Under the pieces are notes generated by a model, which worked only from the letters and a program-made list of their open reading frames with translations, ran no database searches and was not told where the DNA came from. From the NCBI RefSeq assembly GCF_028737255.1, contig NZ_JAQZAN010000006.1, positions 1 to 64,000 of the forward strand: a stretch of DNA of 64,000 nucleotides, in the 5' to 3' direction. This DNA comes from Actinomycetospora straminea (lineage in GTDB: Bacteria > Actinomycetota > Actinomycetes > Mycobacteriales > Pseudonocardiaceae). Shown in pieces: positions 25,916 through 37,233 of the stretch; positions within the stretch are counted from its first letter, which is position 1; every line of letters begins with the position of its first letter. The position numbers were made by a program, and so were the translations under genes.

Positions 25916-26648
25916 GCACGTCCCCCGCGGCGCGCGAGGCGCCCGCCGCCTCCGCCTCCCGCTCGAGGAGCGCGAGGAAGCCGTCGCGGTCGACGTACAT
26001 GGGCCAGTGCGAGGTCGGGACGCGGACGACCCGGTCCGCGGACGCCGCCATGGCCTCCTGCGCGGGTGGGGGCAGGGCGGCGTCGCGCTCGCAGAGCACG
26101 TAGGTGGCCGGGTGGGTGGGGTCCGGGGCCGTGGCGACCTCGGTGATCGCCGCGGCCGAGCTGAGGATCCCCATCTGGTGGGCGTGCCACGGCGCCCACT
26201 GCTCCGGGGTCATCTCCGCGCAGAAGATCCGGCGGGTGGTCTCCGCGTCGTCGACCGTGCCGGCGGCGAGCCCCGAGGGATGGGCGACGGTCCAGGTCGG
26301 CGCCACGCCCCCGAACAGGTCCATCATCGACGCGCCGCGCGGCGGTCGCGCCGCGGCCACGTACACCGACCGCGCGACGCCGGGGTGGTCGGCGAGCTCG
26401 GTGAGCACCGCGCCGCCGTAGGAGTGGCCGACGAGGATCACCGGGCCGTCGGCACCGTCGGCGGCGTCGACCAGCCGCCGCACCTCCGCGACGTCGTCCC
26501 GGAGCCCGCCGAGCTCCTCGGGCGTGCGCCCGGTGCTCGGCAGCTCGGCGACGAGCGCCCGATGGCCGGCCGCGGTGAGCCCCGCGGCGGTGTCGCCCCA
26601 GAAGGAGCCGTCCGTGAATCCTCCGTGCACCAGCACGAACGTCGCCAT
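25905..26648 (-). CDS. alpha/beta-fold hydrolase
   Basis: 247 aa. VLVHGGFTDGSFW provides the oxyanion region and VGHSYGGAVL the nucleophile elbow (Ser about residue 97). LCERDAALPPPAQEAMA likely carries the acid and VPTSHWPMYVDRDGFLALL the catalytic His. The pattern resembles methylesterase/haloperoxidase-like hydrolases of the EstC/MES type. No signal peptide, so cytoplasmic. It is convergent with the cupin gene. Confidence 0.85.
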   Translation of the reverse strand: MATFVLVHGGFTDGSFWGDTAAGLTAAGHRALVAELPSTGRTPEELGGLRDDVAEVRRLVDAADGADGPVILVGHSYGGAVLTELADHPGVARSVYVAAARPPRGASMMDLFGGVAPTWTVAHPSGLAAGTVDDAETTRRIFCAEMTPEQWAPWHAHQMGILSSAAAITEVATAPDPTHPATYVLCERDAALPPPAQEAMAASADRVVRVPTSHWPMYVDRDGFLALLEREAEAAGASRAAGDVLSP

Positions 26649-26734
26649 CTCGCCCTCCGTGTCCTCGGCTCGTGCGCTGCCGAGGACACGGTGACGCGCG
26701 GCGTTGCGCGGTCGTTGCGCCGACGCCCGAGGGA

Positions 26735-29635
<2,901 letters not shown>

Positions 29636-29823
29636 GTGCGAGGCCTCCAGGCTCCGGGCGAGACGCACCGGGATGGGAACACGCGACGACGAATGTCTCT
29701 TCCCCCGGTCCACTCCATGCTAGGGACGACCCCCGACAGCGGCCGTCCCGCCCGGGTCCCGCGCGACCGGGCGAGGGTCCGGGGCGACGACCGGTTGCGC
29801 CGTCGGGGTGGTCCGACCGGACG

Positions 29824-30657
29824 TCAGGTCGCCGGGTAGCGCCGGGCGTACCAGGTGGGCGGTTCACCGAAGAGGTCGGCGAAGTCACGGGAGAGGTGCG
29901 CCTGGTCGGCGTAGCCCAGCGTCGCGGCGAGGTCGGCCCAGTCGACCCCTCCCCCGGCCTCGAGGCGCCCGACGACCTCCTGCAGCCGGTAGCGCCGGAT
30001 CACCCACTTCGGCCCGGGCCCCACGTGCTCGGCGAACAGCCGCTGCAACGTCCGCATGCTGGTGCCGGCGGCCGCGGCGAGCCGGTCGACCCGGGCGATG
30101 GTCGGGTCGGCGGCGACGTGCGCGACGAGCTCGGCGGCCTCCCGTGCCGCGCGGGGCGGCCCCCCGGCGGGCAGGTGGGCGCGCAGCCAGGCCGCCAGGT
30201 CCCCGGCGAAGGGCGGCGCGCCGGCGAGGCCCGGCACGTCGGGGACGTCCAGCTCGCAGTCGACCAGCTCGGCCACCGGCCGCCCGGCGACCACCCGGAA
30301 CACCCCGGGCCGGAACGCCGCGCCCACCACCGACCCGCGCCCGGCCAGCACGCGGACCATGTGCCGGCTGCGGGGGCCGACGACCCGGGGGTGGGGAGCG
30401 AAGGTCACCCCCGCTGCGTCCGAGGCCGCCGAGGTGACCTTCGCTCCCCCCTCGGCGCGCCCACCGCCGGCGTCGATCACCGACACGTGCACCTGCGGCA
30501 GCGGGACGATCTTCTGCCGGTAGGGCTCCGCGTACTCCCACGACGCGGTCCACAGCCGCTCGACCCAGGGCGCGAGGTCGGCGTCGGGCTCGTGCACGGC
30601 GATCGTCTGCGCGGTGCGCCAGTGCCCGCCGAGCTCGCGTGGATCCCGCTCCGGCAC
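29824..30657 (-). CDS. AraC-family transcriptional regulator
   Basis: 277 aa from GTG 30657 with GGAGG 10 nt upstream. The N-terminal sensor domain contains PYRQKIVPLPQVHVSVIDAG, followed by GAAFRPGVFRVVAGRPVAEL (similar to DUF6597-type domains). The C-terminal AraC helix-turn-helix pair is ARVDRLAAAAGTSMRTLQRLF and WADLAATLGYADQAHLSRDF, ending FGEPPTWYARRYP. It is divergent from the DinB-like gene at 30710 across 52 bp and may regulate it. Confidence 0.88.
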   Translation of the reverse strand: MPERDPRELGGHWRTAQTIAVHEPDADLAPWVERLWTASWEYAEPYRQKIVPLPQVHVSVIDAGGGRAEGGAKVTSAASDAAGVTFAPHPRVVGPRSRHMVRVLAGRGSVVGAAFRPGVFRVVAGRPVAELVDCELDVPDVPGLAGAPPFAGDLAAWLRAHLPAGGPPRAAREAAELVAHVAADPTIARVDRLAAAAGTSMRTLQRLFAEHVGPGPKWVIRRYRLQEVVGRLEAGGGVDWADLAATLGYADQAHLSRDFADLFGEPPTWYARRYPAT

Positions 30658-30709
30658 CTGTCGCGTTCCTCCATGACCCGCTGCGGCGCCCTGGCTAGCG
30701 TCCTGGCCC

Positions 30710-31282
30710 GTGTTCCCCGACTTCACGCCCCGCCCGCACCTCGTCGCCGCCGCGGCCGCCCCGCACGAGGAGCTGGTCGCGGCCGCCGCCGACCACCTCG
30801 ACGCGCCCGTGCCCTGCGCGGGCTGGACCGTGCGCCACCTCGTCGAGCACATGATGACCTGGACGCCCGTGCTCGCGGGCGCCGGCCGCGGGACCCCGCC
30901 CGAGCCCGGCGCGCCGCAGGCCGTCGGCGACTGGCCCGCCGAGCTCGGTGCCGCCCGCGACGACCTCGTCGCCGTGTGGAGCGACCCGGCGTCGTGGGCG
31001 GGCACGACCACGATGACGAGCACCGAGCTGCCCGCGGCCGTCGTGGGCACGATGACGTTCTGCGAGCTCGTCCTGCACGGCTGGGACCTCGGCCGCGGGC
31101 TCGGGCAGCCGGTGACGTGGGACGACGCGCTCCTCGAGGAGGCGCACGCCGCGCTCGCGCAACTGACCCCGCTGGGTCGGCAGATGGGTGCGTTCGGGCC
31201 GGCCGTCGACGTGCCCCACGATGCGCCGCTGCTCGACCGCGTCGTCGCCCTCGCGGGCCGCGATCCGCTCTGGACGCCCTGA
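30710..31282 (+). CDS. TIGR03086-family (DinB/mycothiol maleylpyruvate isomerase-like) protein
   Basis: 190 aa starting at GTG. Metal-binding histidines appear in CAGWTVRHLVEHMMTW and ELVLHGWDLGRGLGQP, the pattern of mycothiol-dependent maleylpyruvate isomerase N-terminal and DinB-like four-helix proteins. Such proteins may use mycothiol, the actinobacterial thiol, in isomerisation or detoxification. The substrate is unknown. It is divergent from the AraC gene. Confidence 0.8.
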   Translation: MFPDFTPRPHLVAAAAAPHEELVAAAADHLDAPVPCAGWTVRHLVEHMMTWTPVLAGAGRGTPPEPGAPQAVGDWPAELGAARDDLVAVWSDPASWAGTTTMTSTELPAAVVGTMTFCELVLHGWDLGRGLGQPVTWDDALLEEAHAALAQLTPLGRQMGAFGPAVDVPHDAPLLDRVVALAGRDPLWTP

Positions 31283-31301
31283 CGCGGGCACCATGGTCGG
31301 C

Positions 31302-31523
31302 ATGGGTGACATCGACCCCGCCGAGCTGAAGAGGCTGCGCGCGCGGCGGACGTGGAGCTCCGCGACCGACGCCGACACGGCCCGTGCCGAGTGCGCCGCC
31401 AGCCGCGCCGGGCACCTCGCGGTGGTGATCACGCAGGACGAGCCGCCCCGGTGCGAGCACTGCGGCGAGGTCCTCAGCCCCGATGCGCTGCGCAGGGCCG
31501 GCTACAAGCCCGAGCGGCGCTAG
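31302..31523 (+). CDS. small CxxC-containing protein of unknown function
   Basis: 73 aa. It starts with MGDIDPAELKRLRARRTWSSA and contains AECAASRAGH and a CEHCGEVLS motif, so it could bind one zinc ion with the CxxC plus the upstream Cys/His. The C-terminus is basic (RRAGYKPERR). It sits 19 bp after the DinB-like gene and 10 bp before the metallo-hydrolase gene, all on the plus strand. An alternative ATG is at 31293. No family was recognised. Confidence 0.6.
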   Translation: MGDIDPAELKRLRARRTWSSATDADTARAECAASRAGHLAVVITQDEPPRCEHCGEVLSPDALRRAGYKPERR

Positions 31524-31533
31524 TCTTCCGCGC

Positions 31534-32211
31534 GTGGACCTCCTCGACGACTACACCGGCCACGTCGAGCCCGGCGGCCCCGCCGCGCGGCGCGACCTGC
31601 AGGACGTCTCGATCACCAAGGTGTCGGTCGGGCCGATGGACAACAACGCCTACCTGCTCGTCGACCGCGGCACCGGCGAGGCGCTGCTCATCGACGCCGC
31701 GAACGAGACCGAGCGCCTGCTCGACACCGTCGACACGGTCGCCGACCGCGGCAAGGTGACGAGCCTCGCGACCACCCACAAGCACTGGGACCACATCCAG
31801 TCGCTCGAGGACGCGGTCGCCGCCCTCTCCCCCACCACCTACGCCGGCGAGCGCGACGCCCCCGAGCTGCCCGTGGCGCCGGACCACACGGTCGGCGACG
31901 GCGACACCGTCGGCTTCGGCGGCTCGCAGGTGGAGATCATCCACCTCGACGGCCACACCCCCGGCTCGATCGCGCTGCTCTACCGCGACCCCGCCGGCTC
32001 CGGGCACCTCTTCACCGGCGACTCCCTCTTCCCCGGCGGCCCCGGCAAGACCGCCGGCCCCGACGAGTTCCGCTCGCTGATGGACGACCTCGAGGCCAAG
32101 GTCTTCGGCCGGCTGGACGACGACACCGTCGTCTACCCCGGCCACGGCGACGACACGACGCTGGGCACCGAGCGCCCCAAGCTCGGGGAGTGGCGCGAGC
32201 GGGGCTGGTGA
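31534..32211 (+). CDS. MBL-fold metallo-hydrolase
   Basis: 225 aa from GTG 31534. The metallo-beta-lactamase signature is TTHKHWDHIQS (HxHxDH-type, with Lys between His residues), then DGHTPGSIALLY, FTGDSLFPGGPGKT and VVYPGHGDDTTLG, giving a binuclear metal site of glyoxalase II/YcbL type. It may hydrolyse a thioester such as S-lactoyl-mycothiol, but this is inference. No signal peptide. Confidence 0.88.
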   Translation: MDLLDDYTGHVEPGGPAARRDLQDVSITKVSVGPMDNNAYLLVDRGTGEALLIDAANETERLLDTVDTVADRGKVTSLATTHKHWDHIQSLEDAVAALSPTTYAGERDAPELPVAPDHTVGDGDTVGFGGSQVEIIHLDGHTPGSIALLYRDPAGSGHLFTGDSLFPGGPGKTAGPDEFRSLMDDLEAKVFGRLDDDTVVYPGHGDDTTLGTERPKLGEWRERGW

Positions 32212-32317
32212 GGCCGGCCCGGCATCACCCGTTCGGAGCCGAGATTCGCTAACGCTGCGTCGTGCTGGTGCGATCGAGCCGGTACACGTCGGTCGCGGCC
32301 AGCTCGGGGGACCCTCC

Positions 32318-32836
32318 ATGACCAGCACGCAGGATCGCTCCGCCAACGGGAGGACCCGGACGGTCCTCGCCATCGTGGCGGCGGTCGTCATCGTCGTCGT
32401 CCTGCTGTTCGCCCTGGCGCTCACGGGCGTCGCGAGCAGCCTGTTCGCGCGGCAGGTCGACCGCACGGTCCGCACCGACGTCGACGCGAGCGGCCTGGTC
32501 GCGAGCCTGACCACGTACCGCGACTCCTTCCGCGGCGGCACGCTCGCGGCCGGACGGGTCAACCTCGGGGTGCAGATCGACCAGACCGCCGTCAAGGGCG
32601 GCGACCCCGCGGCGCAGCCCGCGACGATCGTCCTGCGCTCCTACAGCTGCCCCGGCGCGAACAGCCCCGCGTCGCCCGCGCGCCTGACGATCACCGGAGC
32701 GGACCCCGCGCACGTCCGGGTCCGGCCCGCCGGCGAGGGCGGCGGGGTGGCGCTGACCGGGGCCTTCGAGATCACGGCGGTGCAGCCGATCGCCCCCGGT
32801 GTCCCCGAGTGCCGGATCGACCTCGCCGCGCGCTGA
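32318..32836 (+). CDS. membrane-anchored exported protein of unknown function
   Basis: 172 aa. A short cytoplasmic N-terminus (MTSTQDRSANGRTRT) is followed by one long transmembrane segment (VLAIVAAVVIVVVLLFALALTGV, in two runs). The rest is probably outside the membrane, with two cysteines (SYSCPGA and PECRID) that could form a disulfide. No family was recognised. It stands alone between the metallo-hydrolase and an alpha/beta hydrolase. Confidence 0.65.
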   Translation: MTSTQDRSANGRTRTVLAIVAAVVIVVVLLFALALTGVASSLFARQVDRTVRTDVDASGLVASLTTYRDSFRGGTLAAGRVNLGVQIDQTAVKGGDPAAQPATIVLRSYSCPGANSPASPARLTITGADPAHVRVRPAGEGGGVALTGAFEITAVQPIAPGVPECRIDLAAR

Positions 32837-32932
32837 TCTCTGCCGGACCGTGACCTCGCGACGGATGCGCGCCCACCCCTCGGCACACCAGGCTGAGGCG
32901 TCGTCGGAGCCGACGACGACAGGAGCGCGACG

Positions 32933-33853
32933 ATGCGCGAGGACATCTCTTTCGACGCCGAGGGCGTGACGCTGCGCGGGTGGTTCTACCGACCCGACGG
33001 CGACGCGAACGGCGGCCACCCCTGCGTGGTCATGGCCCACGGCTTCTCGGCGGTGAAGGAACAGCACCTCGACGACTACGCCGAGGTCTTCGCCGCCGCC
33101 GGGCTGGCGTGCGTGGTGTACGACAACCGGGGGTTCGGGGCGTCGGACGCGGCGCCGGGCAAGCCGCGCCAGGAGATCGACCCGTGGGAGCAGGTCCGCG
33201 ACTACCAGCACGCGATCACCTACGCGCAGGGCCGTGACGACGTCGACGCCGACCGGATCGGCGTGTGGGGCTCGAGCTACTCGGGCGCCCATTCCTACGT
33301 GGTCGGCGCGATCGACCGGCGGGTCAAGGCGGTGTCCGGCCAGGTGCCGCTGGTGTCGGGCCGGGACGCGTTCGCGTCGCTCGTGCGCATCGACCAGTGG
33401 GGGCCGACGTGGGAGGCGTTCGCCGCCGACCGCCTCGAGCGCGCCCGCGGCGGCGAGCCGGCCATGATGCCGGTGGTGAGCGACGACCCGACGGCGCCCG
33501 CGGCCCTGCCGACCCCGGACTCGTACGAGTTCTTCACGCGCACGCAGTCCGACCGGGCACCGTCCTGGCGCAACGAGGTCACCCTCCGGTCGATCGAGCT
33601 CTTCCAGGGCTACGAGCCGGGCCGCTTCCTGCCGCTGATCTCACCGACGCCGCTGCAGATGGTCGTCGCCCCGCACGATCGGCTCGTCGCCGGCGAGGCC
33701 GCCGCGGCCGCGTACGAGAGCGCGGTGCACCCGAAGAAGCTGGTCATCGTGCCCGGCGGGCACTTCGACGCCTACACCGGCCCGGGTTTCGAGGTCAGCT
33801 CCGCCGCCGCGCGCGACTGGTTCGTCGAGCACCTGCACGTCGGCAAGGGGTGA
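32933..33853 (+). CDS. alpha/beta hydrolase (dienelactone/acyl-peptidase-like)
   Basis: 306 aa. VMAHGFSAVKEQHLDDYAEVF is the oxyanion loop, YDNRGFGASD a conserved strand and GVWGSSYSGAHS the nucleophile elbow (Ser about residue 115). VAPHDRLVAGE and PGGHFDAYTGPGF likely supply Asp and His. The family includes YcjY/FrsA-like and cocaine-esterase-related enzymes. The substrate is unknown. Preceded by an AGGAGCG ribosome site. Confidence 0.85.
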   Translation: MREDISFDAEGVTLRGWFYRPDGDANGGHPCVVMAHGFSAVKEQHLDDYAEVFAAAGLACVVYDNRGFGASDAAPGKPRQEIDPWEQVRDYQHAITYAQGRDDVDADRIGVWGSSYSGAHSYVVGAIDRRVKAVSGQVPLVSGRDAFASLVRIDQWGPTWEAFAADRLERARGGEPAMMPVVSDDPTAPAALPTPDSYEFFTRTQSDRAPSWRNEVTLRSIELFQGYEPGRFLPLISPTPLQMVVAPHDRLVAGEAAAAAYESAVHPKKLVIVPGGHFDAYTGPGFEVSSAAARDWFVEHLHVGKG

Positions 33854-33862
33854 GCCGATCCG

Positions 33863-34315
33863 TCACGGCTCCACGTCCCCGTCCTCCCGGGGCAGGCGCA
33901 CGACCACGACCTCCCCGGGGACGAGGCGCACACGCCGGCCGGTGATCTGCTGGGGTCGCAGCCGGACGGTCCAGGGGTGCGGCCCGCGGGCCCACGGTGT
34001 CACCCGCCCCTCCGCGGCGCCGGTGGGGTCCTCGACGCCGTACCCGACGGCCGCGACGCTCCACCCCGTGCGCAGAGCCGGCTCGATCCGGTCGGCCTCG
34101 ACGGTGAGCGGGCGCCCGTCGCGCACCGCGTCGAGCAGGGGCCCGTCGGCCACGCGGAACACCAGGTCGTCCCCGTCGACCCCGACGTTCACCAGCCGGA
34201 GCTCGACGTGCCCGTCCGGCTCGGCCCAGGCCAGCCGTCCCACCGGGACCGTGCCCAACAACGCGCGGCACGCCGTCGGGTCGAGGACCTCCAGCCCGTC
34301 GTCGCCCGTGTCCAT
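33863..34315 (-). CDS. pyridoxamine 5'-phosphate oxidase-like protein
   Basis: 150 aa, an FMN/F420-binding split-barrel protein: ACRALLGTVPVGRLAWAEPDG, then LRLVNVGVDGDDLVFRVADG and VGYGVEDPTGAAEG. This fits the small 'PPOX-class, flavin-binding' group used in redox detoxification. The cofactor is not decided by sequence. Convergent with the alpha/beta hydrolase (9-bp gap). Confidence 0.8.
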   Translation of the reverse strand: MDTGDDGLEVLDPTACRALLGTVPVGRLAWAEPDGHVELRLVNVGVDGDDLVFRVADGPLLDAVRDGRPLTVEADRIEPALRTGWSVAAVGYGVEDPTGAAEGRVTPWARGPHPWTVRLRPQQITGRRVRLVPGEVVVVRLPREDGDVEP

Positions 34316-34391
34316 GCGTCGCTCCTCCGCCGGGGTCGGGCGGAGGAGACCGCGACCGAAGCGCCGCCGCCAGGGCCGGTCGGCCCGCGCA

Positions 34392-35438
34392 TCAGGTCAG
34401 GATGGCGGACGCTGCGAGGAAGTAGATGACGATCGAGAGCAGGTCCTGGACGACGGTGGCGAGCGGCCCCGAGCCGAAGGCGGGGTCGCGACCGAGGCGG
34501 TGCAGCAGGGCGGGCAGGGCCAGCGCCACGACGGTCGCGATCGACGACGCCGCGAACAGGGCCACCGCCACCGCGGCGGCCACCCGGAGGTCGCCCCACA
34601 GCAGCAGGACGACCGGGAAGGTGACCGCCGCGAACAGGACACCGAGCAGCGGACCGGTCACCGCCTCGCGGAGGGCGATCCGCCCGGTGCTCACCCCCGC
34701 GGCGAGACCCCGGATGACGAGCGCCTCCGTCTGCGTGCCCACCGCGTCGGCGAGGTAGACCACTCCGGGGAGGAAGAAGGCGATGAGGACCTGCTCCTCG
34801 AGCTGGTGCTCGAAGGCACCGACGATGCCCGCCGCCACGAACGCGCCGACCAGGCCCAGGAGCAGCCACGGCAGCCGGTGCCACAACCGTCGCCCCACGC
34901 TCTCCAGCGCCGCGGACCGCGCCTCGGACGACGAGCCCAGGAACCCGCCGAGCCGGGCGACGTCCTCGTCGTGCTCGGCCAGGAGCACCGCCAGCAGCCG
35001 GTCCGGAGGGACCAGCCCACGGAACCTCCCCGCCTCGTCCACGACGGGCAGCGCCGACTCCCCACGGTGCACCGCCCGCCAGGCGGCCTGCTCCTGGTCC
35101 GTCGCCGGGGTGACCGTCGGCGGCTCGGCGTCCATGACGTCGCGCACGGGTGTGTCGGCAGCGGCCGCCAGCAGCCGTTCCATGGTGACCATCCCGGTCA
35201 GCGTCCCGTCCGCGGCACAGACCGCCACCGTCGACGCGGATTCGAACCGACGCCCCCGCATCCCGTCGAGGACCTCCCGGCACCGCGCGTCCGGGGTGGT
35301 GACCGGGACGGCCACCGAGGCGTGGACATCCACCGTCCTCCCCGCGGTCCGTCCGACCGGCGCCGACGTCATCGCGGCGATGTCGGCCCTCCGGGTCGGC
35401 ACGGCCCCGGCGGCGTGCGGAGCGGCGTGCTCGGACAT
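34392..35438 (-). CDS. MgtE-like magnesium transporter lacking the N-terminal domain
   Basis: 348 aa from ATG 35438, with GAGAGGAG upstream. Two CBS domains (about 45-100 and 105-150) sense nucleotides or Mg2+. The SLC41-type membrane domain of about five helices has LADAVGTQTEALVIRG and RDPAFGSGPLATVVQDLLSIVIYF. Canonical MgtE is about 450 aa with an N-terminal helical gating domain, replaced here by about 40 unstructured residues. It probably carries Mg2+ or another divalent cation. Confidence 0.82.
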   Translation of the reverse strand: MSEHAAPHAAGAVPTRRADIAAMTSAPVGRTAGRTVDVHASVAVPVTTPDARCREVLDGMRGRRFESASTVAVCAADGTLTGMVTMERLLAAAADTPVRDVMDAEPPTVTPATDQEQAAWRAVHRGESALPVVDEAGRFRGLVPPDRLLAVLLAEHDEDVARLGGFLGSSSEARSAALESVGRRLWHRLPWLLLGLVGAFVAAGIVGAFEHQLEEQVLIAFFLPGVVYLADAVGTQTEALVIRGLAAGVSTGRIALREAVTGPLLGVLFAAVTFPVVLLLWGDLRVAAAVAVALFAASSIATVVALALPALLHRLGRDPAFGSGPLATVVQDLLSIVIYFLAASAILT

Positions 35439-35548
35439 GGCGGAGGCTCCTCTCGCGCGGGGCGCCTCCCAATCCTCGTGACCCGCCGGGCGACGCCCCA
35501 GGGCCGACCGGCTCCCGACCAGGGCCTGCGGTCCCGTCCCGGGCACGC

Positions 35549-35968
35549 TCAGGTCGCCGACCACCCCGACCACCGGCCGACCTCGACCGTGATCGCCGGG
35601 CCCTCCGGCGGGTCCTCGCGGTGCTGGGGGTAGCGCTCCCCCAGCGCCGCGCGGACACGGGCGAGCACCGGCTCGGCGTCGGAGACGCTCGCCGTCCCGT
35701 CGGCGCGCACCCACCACAGGGTGCTCCAGTCGTCGTCGTAGTGGTCGACGAGCAGCGAGACCGCCGGGTCGTCGTCGACGTTGCGCAGCCGTTTGAGGTC
35801 GCGGTGACGCTTGGGCTTCTGGTCGACGGCCATGAGCACCGTGTCCTGCTCGACCGCGAACACCACGGGGACGAGGTGCGGCTGCCCGTCGCCCGACACC
35901 GTGGCCAGACGCGCGACGCGCGCCGCGGCGAACCGGCGGCGCGCGTCGTCGACGTCGAGCGTGGGCAT
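35549..35968 (-). CDS. PPOX-class F420-dependent oxidoreductase (TIGR03668-like)
   Basis: 139 aa split-barrel protein: RFAAARVARLATVSGDGQPHLVPVVFAV at the start and KPKRHRDLKRLRNVDDDPAVSLLVDHYDDDWSTLWWVR match the TIGR03668 family, which are F420H2-dependent enzymes. Its ATG overlaps the stop of the LLM gene by 3-4 bp (ATGA), so the two F420-linked proteins are translationally coupled. Substrate unknown. Confidence 0.85.
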   Translation of the reverse strand: MPTLDVDDARRRFAAARVARLATVSGDGQPHLVPVVFAVEQDTVLMAVDQKPKRHRDLKRLRNVDDDPAVSLLVDHYDDDWSTLWWVRADGTASVSDAEPVLARVRAALGERYPQHREDPPEGPAITVEVGRWSGWSAT

Positions 35969-36813
35969 CAGTCGACCAGCGTCGCCAGGTCGTCGAGCTC
36001 CTTGAGCACCGTGTCGCGGTCGGCCGAGCTCACGCCGTAGATGGCCCGCTCGAGGCCGATGCGGCGGTAGCCCTCGATCGCCTCCGGCGACGTCTCGGCG
36101 CCGAACAGCGACATCGGGATCGGGCCGCGCCCGGCGTCGGCGGCACGCTGCTGGAGGGCGTTCGCGCGCTGCTCGAACTCGCCGATGTTGTCCGGCCCGA
36201 CGCGCTGGGGCAGCCAGGCGTCGCCGAAGTCGAGGACGCGGTCCTCGACGCCCGGGCCCATGCCGCCGACGTAGACCGGCGGGTGCGGCTCCTGCAGGGG
36301 CTTGGGCCATGCCCAGCTGCGCTCGATGTCCACGAACTCGCCGTGGAACTCGGCCTCCTCCTGCGTCCACAGCGCCTTCATCGCCTTGACCTGCTCGCCC
36401 ATGAGGCGCATGCGGGTCTTCGGGTTGGTGCCGTGGTGGGCCATCTCCTCGCGGTTCCAGCCGCCGCCGATGCCGAACAGGAAGCGCCCGCCCGACAGCC
36501 GGTCGAGGCTCGCGACCTCCTTGGCGGTGTGGATGGTGTCGCGCTGGATGACCAGGCAGATGCCGGTGGCGATCTTCAGCGTCGACGTCGCGGCCGCGGC
36601 GGCGGTGAGGGCGACGAACGGGTCGTAGGTGTGGACGTACATCCGCGGCAGGTCCCCGCCACCCGGGTACGGCGACTGCCGGCTCGTCGGGATGTGGCTG
36701 TGCTCGGGGAACCAGAGCGAGTCGAAGCCCCGGTCCTCCACCTCCTTGGCCAGCGTGGCCGGGTCGATGGCGTAGTCCGTCGGGAACATCATGATGCCGT
36801 GGTGCACGTTCAC
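35968..36813 (-). CDS. LLM-class F420-dependent oxidoreductase
   Basis: 281 aa luciferase-like TIM-barrel enzyme: VEDRGFDSLWFPEHSHIPTSR, ATGICLVIQRDTIHTAKEVAS and RFLFGIGGGWNREEMAHHG bind F420 and are diagnostic. The start is GTG 36813 (VNVHHGIMMFPTD), favoured by similarity to family N-termini; GTG 36807 is also possible. GATAAT (36817-36822, minus strand) may be a -10 giving a near-leaderless mRNA. It is divergent from the S4 protein and shares a 4-bp overlap with the F420 split-barrel gene. Confidence 0.88.
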   Translation of the reverse strand: MNVHHGIMMFPTDYAIDPATLAKEVEDRGFDSLWFPEHSHIPTSRQSPYPGGGDLPRMYVHTYDPFVALTAAAAATSTLKIATGICLVIQRDTIHTAKEVASLDRLSGGRFLFGIGGGWNREEMAHHGTNPKTRMRLMGEQVKAMKALWTQEEAEFHGEFVDIERSWAWPKPLQEPHPPVYVGGMGPGVEDRVLDFGDAWLPQRVGPDNIGEFEQRANALQQRAADAGRGPIPMSLFGAETSPEAIEGYRRIGLERAIYGVSSADRDTVLKELDDLATLVD

Positions 36814-36852
36814 CCGATTATCCCGTCGCCGGGGACGGCACACTGGGCCCCG

Positions 36853-37230
36853 ATGGAGTCCACACGCGTCGACCGCTGGCTCTGGGCGGTGCGGCTGACC
36901 AAGACCCGGGCCGACGCCGCCGCGGCGTGCCGGGGCGGTCACGTGCGCGTGAACGACACCCCGGCCAAGCCGGCGACGCCGGTCAGGCCGGGCGACACGG
37001 TGCGCACGCGGGTCTACGAGATCCCGCGGATCGTCGAGGTCGCCAAGGTCATCGAGAAGCGCGTGGGCGCCCCGGTGGCCGTGACCTGCTACGTCGACCA
37101 CACCCCGCCGCCCCCGCCGCCGGAGGAGCGCCCGGCCGCGGTCGCCGTCCGCGACCGCGGTGCCGGGCGACCGACCAAGCGCGACCGCCGGATGATCGAC
37201 GCGCTGCGGGAGCGCGCCGGCGAGGAGTGA
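36853..37230 (+). CDS. S4-domain RNA-binding protein (Hsp15-like)
   Basis: 125 aa. The S4 domain occupies residues 3-60: STRVDRWLWAVRLTKTRADAAAACRGGHVRVN. It is followed by a basic Pro-rich tail (PPPPPPEERPAA, RPTKRDRRMIDALRERAG). It resembles the heat-shock/ribosome rescue protein HslR, which binds free 50S subunits with blocked tRNA. Divergent from the LLM gene across 39 bp, convergent with the GH12 gene. Confidence 0.85.
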   Translation: MESTRVDRWLWAVRLTKTRADAAAACRGGHVRVNDTPAKPATPVRPGDTVRTRVYEIPRIVEVAKVIEKRVGAPVAVTCYVDHTPPPPPPEERPAAVAVRDRGAGRPTKRDRRMIDALRERAGEE

Positions 37231-37233
37231 GCG

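Noticed and set aside
29636-29823. SOS/LexA box before uvrA.
   Set aside because: No TCGAAC-N4-GTTCGA-type site is present; only a weak -10 (TAGCAT) is seen.
35238-35248. GGATTCGAACC resembles the reverse complement of a tRNA T-arm.
   Set aside because: It lies inside the MgtE-like coding sequence (encoding the RRFESAS region) and no acceptor, D or anticodon stems surround it.
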